From: Glossina fuscipes
Taxonomy: Eukaryota; Arthropoda; Insecta; Diptera; Glossinidae
NCBI RefSeq assembly: GCF_014805625.2
Contig: NW_023998426.1
Coordinates: 2,335,839-2,399,838, forward strand
Reading direction: 5' to 3'
Length of the DNA: 64,000 nt
Shown: piece after piece, positions 56,661 through 64,000 of the stretch
Position numbering within the stretch: position 1 is the stretch's first letter
Layout: the number at the start of each line of letters is the position of its first letter
Made by a program: the position numbers and the translations under genes
The notes under the pieces: generated by a model
The model's database searches: none
What the model saw: only the letters and a program-made list of their open reading frames with translations
What the model was told of the DNA's origin: nothing

Positions 56661-59600
56661 ATTGCAATTTTAAAAACGTCTCGATAAAACTCGCTGAGTG
56701 ATAGTGCTTTGACATTTTAAATTGACTTGAAAAAGTTACTTCGGTTGTGCCAATTTTTTGGAGCTCCCTCTCATATAACCGTTCCTACGAAAACTGAATC
56801 TTTAAATTGTGACTATTCCAATAATTCGTGGCAAAAACTGTTTCATAATAATAAATTGAAAAAGAAATCAACCTTACCGAATTTGGACCACGTAGGTCTA
56901 TTATCAGGAATTGTAGGTCCTTATTTGTCAAAAAGGTCTAATTGTTGATATTTTGTAATGAAAATTTGTTCATGATAGCAATTTGCTATATGGATTAATT
57001 GGACAAAATTTAAGCCTCATGAATCTATTTATTAGACCTCACCCCTTATAAGAATTTTCATGATAGGTAAGCCCTTCCGAAAAAGGTTTAATTTCTAATA
57101 TTTTATGACGAAAATTACTTCGTAGTAGAAATTTTCCAAAGAAAAAACAAACAGTGAAGAATTTGTATCTCATAGTCCTATATTTTAGACCCTAACATAT
57201 GCAAGGATTGTCATGAAAAGCAAGCCCTTACATAGAGAGAAAATATAATTACTAATTTTCTGATGGAAATTGGAAAACAATAAAATTTTTGGAAAGTAAA
57301 TTAAGTTTGATAAATTTGGTTTACGTTATGTGATGTTTTGGGCGTTCAATATACGGGCTTTGTGCAAATATGGCTTCACTAAAAAATAATGTGTAATTTT
57401 TGGTGTATTATGAATGGAATCAATAACTTTGTTAGGCGAAAGTCTTGTAGTATATCTAATGGCCGCCCTGGCCTAGCTACAACGTTCTTACTTATTTTTT
57501 TAATGGCTGACTTGAAACTTATAATTTCCATATCAACCTATGGTCTCCTTAAGAAAGGTATGTAGACTTAATAGAGTCAGTTCTGTTTGCCCTGAGGAAT
57601 TTGGGCTGGGTCTTGCTGCTGTCTCTTATGAAAATAGACTGCTTTTGTTGGCCTTACCCCCATTACAGAAAAGTAGATTGAAGTTTGGTGTTTCCTTCTT
57701 AATTATGTTAATAAATACTACCACTGAACCGTCCGCACTATTAGGTGAGACAAATTTCAGTGTTCCTAAACCGTTTTGTGGGGACCACGAACTTTTCGAT
57801 CCATCTAGTTGACTTTGCTAAAGGAAGTCTATTATTTAATTTCAATATTCCACTCTTCAAACTCTGTAAAAGTTACTCTCTATAATATGCCAGCTCCGTC
57901 TGTGTCGTACTTAAACTAACTGCTAATCGTTGAATCTTCTTACGTCTCGTTGAATTAAATATATTCGTTATAATTGGTTGTCACGCTTCTGCATGTTTGC
58001 AATGTTCCACAGGATCTGTACATTTGATGGCAGTGTACGTCCCGTGTATATGCATACTAAGTAGCATAAGAATTTTAATGCGTGCTGTTGTTGTTAATCT
58101 TTGTTAAACTTTGTCAGCAGGCGCAATGAACACTCAAGATAATAAAATATTCGGTAACTGACCACAATTTGTTGAAAGAAACTCGAATTTTTACTCAGCA
58201 GATTTATTAACTAATTTCAGGCATGTCATCATCCTCCAAGCTTACCAACTTGTAAAAACATTCTAAATATATTTTAACAGGATTACCATCACTCTTGAAG
58301 CTACTAGTAATTTCCAGTGCGTAAAAAAATAAATAAAGAAATACAATAAAATAAAAACACAATTCAATTATCCCTTTTCATATACTATGGTGCAATCCAG
58401 CAGAGCAACGAAAATAATTATTTGATTTTATTATTTTTGTAAACATTTTCAAATTTCTGACATAATTAGTTTCTCTGCGTCCACTAATTTTATTAAATAT
58501 GTGCTTTTATAATGTTATTTTACTTTGTTTTCTCTTCCAAGATGAAGCTCGATAGCTACTTTGCTTTGGTGGCAAACTAATGACATTGTACATTTGATAT
58601 CGAACAAGCATTTGTACGCCATCGATTACCATCAATGCAATACTCGTTAACGACTTTTCGGCAATGCGAACCATCAACCGACCTTGATAAGCTGAATTGT
58701 TTTGCGTTGATTGAAAGAAATATTCATCACAAGGGTCAAATCTGGATTTTAGTAAAGTGTTTGTGTATTAGGACCTTCCGTCTTAACGATTGCATTGTAC
58801 CTGTCACCATGAAAATCACTACCGTCTGATTCTTTATTGTATGTTACAGTGATTCAGTTTACACAAGTTATCGAATGTTTTTGTTAAGTACAGCATACAA
58901 CCTGTACTTTTTTTTGGGGGTGGTTTTATTTCTTCAGTACTTTACTATTATTTCAATACTTACCTATTATATAAATAAAATGGGCGATTAATTATAAATT
59001 TCTTAAGAGCTGTTGCTAAATGACATCGATATTTACGTGATCCCTTTACACTTACGATCTACAGTGAATGAGACAGTACACGTTGTACCTTGCAAGCAAA
59101 CATTGCACGTGTCGTGATTGCTGAACAATCCAATCCACACCAAAAGCAGTTTTTTTTTTTATTGTTTCACTTTTTACACCCATCAACAAAAAAAGGCTCA
59201 TTTCGTCCAAACTTTCGCAACGCTAAGAAAAGAGCTTAGGAAATCCTACTTTGTACTTTGTATTGCATAAGTTTTTTTATAGGTAACGTATAGACGAGAA
59301 TGAAAGCCGAATGCGGGGTTTTCCGGATTCTTTCATGTTTTATTTGCAAAGGACACGAACCACAATATTTGTTAGTTGAACGACCGCAATTGAGAAATGA
59401 ATGATATATGTGTATTCAGGTAAATAGCAATTTTCACAGCATGCGTGTGTATGTACGCATATAAGTGAGAAAGAGACAACTCATCACTAGCTTAAACTAT
59501 TTGAGAACTATGCGTAATTTGGCAATAAATGCGTTGCGTCTGCATAAGCCAAAGGCAACTGGCTGTTAGCATTAGCAAATTTGACATGAGCAAGATGGTC

Positions 59601-60853
59601 TGTATAATGTCTGCGTTAAACACTCTCTTAATCGCTTACTCTCATATGGACGCAATTTTTATGCGCTTACTCTCTAATGGACGCATTTTTTATACATGCG
59701 ACAGCTATTAATAAACAAATACATTTTCAATTATTGAGAAGTGTAAACAAACATATTTTACAATTGCGATTAATTAAACAAAGAAAATGTTTAAATTATC
59801 CTTCATATTAAATAGAAAAGCGCTAAGAGGATACGTTACAGGTATGCTACCGCCCAGTCGACAGACGAAAGGACTTGAGCTAGAGCCGGACATAAAAATA
59901 TTCCTTAGACTTTTTGATAGATGTGTTGGTACTACACAGAAAGTATAAGCTTGGTACAGAATATCCTCATAATTTTTTGTTGGTACGCGTAAGAGCATAA
60001 AGATAACCAAAGAAGTCAACCAGGCAGAAGAATAATTGCTCCATCATTCAAAAAGGAAGCGGATTTACTTACAACATTTTTAAAGCATTTCCTACGGTTT
60101 TTTCATTTATTCCGGAACAGCTTGAAGATGCGCTTACAAATTTGCAGCCTTAATTTATTCTTTGCCTCTTTAAAAGGAATGAAACTAAAAGAAAAGATAA
60201 AAGAGGGAAATCTTTTGTGTACAAAGGCGATGTGACAGTGCGTTTATAACTTTCTAATTTTTTATACGAAAGCAAAAATAAGATTAAAAAAAAAACTGTT
60301 TACGCAGTGGGACGAATTTCGGTTACCCACCATCATAATAGTAATAAAGTGTGCTAGTGTGCTAAAGTGTGCATTTGATTGATTTTTGTTAATATCGTCA
60401 GTTTGCCGGCAAACTGATTAATTGGCGTGATTCATAAACACTTCTGAGGGAGTATTTTTAGACAAAAACATAGTCTGAAAGAAAATTTTTTTGGAAATTA
60501 AATAACTATAATATATCTGCCAGAGAGATCAATCAACAAAAGTACGATAGACAAAGGATTGAATCTTTTTTTCTCAGCGCGGGGAAACATCTGTTATTGA
60601 TTTGCGAAATTCTAGAAGAAGAAGAAAATAAAGTAAAAAATAATGGTTTCAGCTTCGCATATCTGTAGTGAAAACGAAAAACGCGAATCTTTGGCAAAAG
60701 GTTTTTAATCGTCTTGCGTTCACGCAACCGCAAATTCCCAAAACGATTGTGTTGTAACAAAATAAATTACGAGGTCAAGTATTTACTGAAAGTTCGATTT
60801 CTAGAGAAAAAAAAAATTTCGTTTGCACACAGTAATTACTTCGGAATCTGCTG

Positions 60854-61351
60854 ATGGATAGCGAAGGCGAAGGCACCAAAGAATTTGATGTCGAGCGGAT
60901 TGAAGATAAACGCATAAAATGTGGTAAAACTGAATATTACCTAAAATGGAAAGGTTATCCCCGAAGTGAAAACACATGGGAACCTGTCGACAATCTCAAC
61001 TGTTCTGATCTGGTAGCAGCTTATGAAGAATCGCTAAAAAATAAAGAAGACACTATGAAGTGTCCGTCTTCCACGCCAAGGAATAAGCCAACCGCTAAGC
61101 AGAAGGTGGTAGAGGACAACAAAAGTGGGTTTGATCTCGGCTTAGAACCGGAAAGGATTTTAGGCGTTGCAAATACTTCAGAAGGATTAAAGTTTCTCAT
61201 GAAATGGAGTGGCAGAGAAGAGGCTGATTTTGTATCTGCAAGACAGGCGAATGCCATATGTCCCCGAATTGTTATTCAGTTTTACGAAGAACGAATTTCC
61301 TGGCACCCATCTGGCTCGAACGATGATAAAGCGGAAGATTCCGCTGATTGA
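60854..61351 (+). CDS. HP1-family chromatin protein (chromodomain + chromoshadow domain), intronless, 165 aa
   Basis: HP1 proteins read histone H3 methylated at K9 through the chromodomain and dimerise and bind PxVxL partners through the chromoshadow domain. Here the chromodomain spans about residues 10-60: [11 protein letters not shown], then [19 protein letters not shown]. The aromatic cage would be F11, W32 and Y35; Phe in the first position resembles fly HP1b rather than HP1a (recalled). The hinge is short (about 62-91) with few basic residues. The chromoshadow domain spans about 92-152: [36 protein letters not shown]. The tail is acidic. Length is below fly HP1a (about 206) and HP1b (about 240). 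The lack of introns suggests a retrocopy or a derived paralogue, but the frame is fully intact. Confidence 0.92.
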   Translation: MDSEGEGTKEFDVERIEDKRIKCGKTEYYLKWKGYPRSENTWEPVDNLNCSDLVAAYEESLKNKEDTMKCPSSTPRNKPTAKQKVVEDNKSGFDLGLEPERILGVANTSEGLKFLMKWSGREEADFVSARQANAICPRIVIQFYEERISWHPSGSNDDKAEDSAD

Positions 61352-61356
61352 ATAAA
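61351..61356 (+). promoter_or_regulatory. Polyadenylation signal AATAAA overlapping the HP1 stop codon
   Basis: The sequence TGAATAAAA shares the A of the TGA stop with the hexamer. If used, the 3' UTR is only some 10-30 bases. Confidence 0.5.
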
Positions 61357-64000
61357 ACTTGCAAATTGCTTTTTACTTTTGAAATTAGCTCCGATTTTAT
61401 ATAAATTTAATAATCCATTCCAGTTTTTAAACTTGAAATGTATGTGCGCCTTACATTAATTAACGAACATATTTTTTGGAAAACATCTTCACCAAAAAAA
61501 TTTTTCAAAAATGTTTCAATTTTGTTTCTAAATTTTTTTCAATTTCGAATACTCAACGACTCTTGAAAGCAATGAGAAACACATAGACTGTGCTTAATCC
61601 TCAGCGCCATAGACCATACTTTAAATATGTTTGGATTGTAGTCGTTTCAAGAGTAAGGGCATAATAGGCATATCGACAGGACACACACTCTCTGACTCTC
61701 TCGCCCCTTGTCTCTGACCATGACCGTGTTATGCGTATAGAAGACATCCCCTGAGTGATTTACCCAAAAACTACAACTTGACAGCGGTTTTCCTACATAT
61801 ATATAATTCCTTATACACCCTATTCAGTTTTTATTACGTATATAGGAGGATTGCTATCAATTTTCACATCTGTGAACTTTGCAATGTCATTCGAAGTACG
61901 ACAAGTATCATATCAACATCAACAGCTGTGGAATAAGTTTGTAGTTCTTTATGTGATGTAGGCGTGATTGAACGAACAGATCCGTTCTATGGAAGTTTTT
62001 GATCTTCTTCTTGGACATTCAGTCAATCAACAACAGATGATTCGCCGCGTCATAAAATAAGGCCTAATGAGAAGGAAAATTGGTCACGACTTGTGTTAGC
62101 ATTAATGGTTTAGAGTTGTATTTATGAAAGAAAGCAGCTGTAAATTGAAAATAAAAAGAATTCCAAACAAAATTTTTTACCTGCACACCGCTGAACCAGG
62201 ACAAAAAATTTTAAATTTGCAAAATTTGCTCCAATTGTCTAATTAATATTCGTAGCTCGAAAAGCGCGTAATCTACCGTCTACCATCAATCTTTCCATAC
62301 CTCATCATATATATTGTCCGTATCACTGCTAAAGGTCATAAAAGAAAAAAATTAATAAAAATTTATCACTCTACTGGTTGTATTGTTATTATCGCCAAAA
62401 GGCCATTTTACTAACCAAAAAAAAAAAAAAAAGAAGTAAAATGTTATTAAATAGTCAAGTAATCTTGAGACATATATACACATGAGGCGGAATGGTTTCT
62501 TTCCGTATTCGAGATTGGCGAAAAAGGATATAACAGGGCTCTGTGGGACACTTCAAATCCTCTTACGTTACCCAAGAATGTGTAAGTAAATCATTTCATA
62601 CATTTGTCAAAGACGCATTACAGATTGTTATATACACATACACACATTGTTATATGTGCATTTTTGCAAAAGTTTTGCGGGTGAGAAGAGGCTTTTGAAT
62701 ACATTTTAGGCAAAATTGATGCAAGGGAGAGTATAAGAAGAATCTACATGCCTCCGCTGAATCAGTTAGCAGTCACTTTGGACTTGTTCAAGTTTGGAGG
62801 CTATCAATGACTAGCGGGTTTTATTTAAACGCTACTCAGGGCATCTTTCCGTACACACACATAAATATTTTATTCGTAAGGTATGCGATTATATGAAAAT
62901 TACAGCAGTAAGTTTTTGATTTCCTGGATCAAGGCAAATTATTTTGACGATGGTGTAGATGTTTCGTTAGGGATGTCTTAAATGACGCGAATAAGTGAGC
63001 AAATAAAAATCGGTATATCTTGCGCACTTTCAAATTGAATTGAAATAATATAACTGAAAAAATATAAAGAATAAATCCGTCTTAAGATGTTTTGTAAAAC
63101 ATATAATACGTTTTATATTCTTTATAGATAAAATCACGTTTACAATTTAAAGGTTTCTTAAGAACGATAACTGGTCGTAGAAATCCGGAGATTTTTTTTT
63201 ACGGCACGAAAATATCATCTATTTATAATTAAAATTGCTTGCACCTTAAGTCATTGGAATTTCAGGTAATTTCATGTATTCGCGCCGTTTCGGAAAGCAA
63301 TGCAACTCATTAGCTGCAATTACTCCTTTTTTTTTGCTCTTCGTTTTTTCTGTTACAAATGCTTATTCTTTCGCTATAATTAATTTCGCAGAAAATCTTA
63401 CATCATTTTGTTATCATTTCCATTTGCATAATTTCGTTTATTAATTTCATTATTGTAAACAAACAATCGTCAAATTGGACACTTATTTTCCCACTATTTT
63501 TTCAAAATAAATTTTGAATGATGAAAGTCTTATAGCTTTCAAGGGATGCCATTCAAATGAGAGTTTGTTAACTAAAAGATACATAATCAGTTTTTAAGTT
63601 TTACATTTGATGATTACCTGAAATGATATGTTTTAGTTTTCGATGGACGAAAGTCGAATAGATAGGCAAGCAAACAGACGGATGTGAATCGACTTTAGCA
63701 GCATATGCTTTGAGATGTAATCTCGAATGTTACCAAGGAAAGGAAACGAGTAATATACCCACATGGATATAAATATATGTACATGTCTATGTTTATGCTT
63801 TCTTGCTTTTACGCTAAAGCTCAAGTTATTTTCATAGTTTTTCTGCATTTCTGCGTGATGGTAAAAGTGCAGTTAACAAACATTTTTTCTATAGATGCAG
63901 TTGACTTTTCCTATATATTTTAATATGAAAGAAAATGTCGGAAATAATGTGTTATCTTTGTTTGTTGTTAATGCGATTAGTGTTTAATATAAATTAAGCT
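61357..64000. other. Non-coding right end
   Basis: Apart from a partial family 3 repeat (61590-61770) and a 17-base A run (62417-62434), I see no feature. AT-rich intergenic or intronic DNA. Confidence 0.5.
61590..61770 (+). repeat. Dispersed repeat family 3, partial copy
   Basis: It contains aggcatatcgacaggacaca, ctctcgccccttgtctctga and gttatgcgtatagaagacat followed by cccctgagtgatt. Confidence 0.5.

Larger units (their letters stand above)
53570..60853. other. 7.3-kb stretch upstream of the HP1 gene
   Basis: It has a family 4 repeat (54480-54590) and a rearranged family 1 copy (56385-56660). A minus-strand open segment at 54288-54079 (including SGTDYFDKEFYCSATLSIPR) and a plus-strand ATG frame at 59788-59949 are possible but unsupported coding pieces. 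The rest shows nothing I can name. Confidence 0.5.

Noticed and set aside
57540..57812. 90-codon plus-strand frame
   Set aside because: Protein-like in parts, but no motif, splice site or repeat context supports it.
61021..61257. 78-codon minus-strand frame opposite the HP1 gene
   Set aside because: Antisense shadow of the chromodomain protein.
1..64000. CRISPR arrays, operons, prophage or bacterial systems
   Set aside because: The window is eukaryotic, with spliced genes and interspersed repeats; no regular spacer-repeat structure was found.
1..64000. tRNA and rRNA genes
   Set aside because: No convincing cloverleaf or rRNA core was noticed by eye; a tRNAscan or Rfam run would be needed to exclude them.

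Overview
This is AT-rich, intron-rich animal DNA. Its best-supported gene is a dipteran CAP (Cbl-associated protein, the sorbin/vinexin/ponsin family), accompanied by a GT92 glycosyltransferase gene and an HP1-family gene. Gene structure, (TA)n microsatellites, homopolymers and dense degenerate interspersed repeats carrying GGACAGAC-type motifs point to a higher fly, plausibly a tephritid fruit fly. The species is an inference; no marker gene proves it.

Layout. Positions 28092 to 191, minus strand, hold most of CAP: a 5.3-kb first coding exon (28092-22776), four skippable phase-1 exons, eight short exons that together encode the sorbin-homology (SoHo) region (12883-4076), and a 3.4-kb exon (3572-191). 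The C-terminal SH3 exons are expected beyond the left edge. I joined the exons by matching GT/AG sites and codon phase; all twelve junctions agree in phase. An alternative last exon (22355-22141) with its own stop and AATAAA would give a protein of about 1843 aa without SoHo or SH3 domains. A nine-A homopolymer at 3117-3125 breaks the reading frame of the 3.4-kb exon.

From 28.1 to 44.3 kb there is no convincing gene, only layers of dispersed repeats and one large inverted repeat (39.5-41.9 kb). From 48026 to 44846 (minus) lies a four-exon type II membrane GT92 glycosyltransferase of about 408 aa. From 48 to 60.8 kb the sequence is non-coding apart from a 5'-truncated non-LTR retrotransposon end (about 52.8-53.3 kb), a degenerate ~20-bp satellite, and two or three unassigned exon-like segments. 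At 60854-61351 (plus) lies an intronless 165-aa HP1-type protein with a chromodomain and a chromoshadow domain; the last 2.6 kb looks empty.

The three genes show no shared pathway: CAP is a cytoskeletal adaptor of integrin junctions, GT92 is a Golgi enzyme, and HP1 is a chromatin reader. I found no operon, CRISPR array or clearly novel defence-type system. The most unusual items are the CAP isoform structure and frame break, the inverted repeat, and the interrupted 20-bp satellite.
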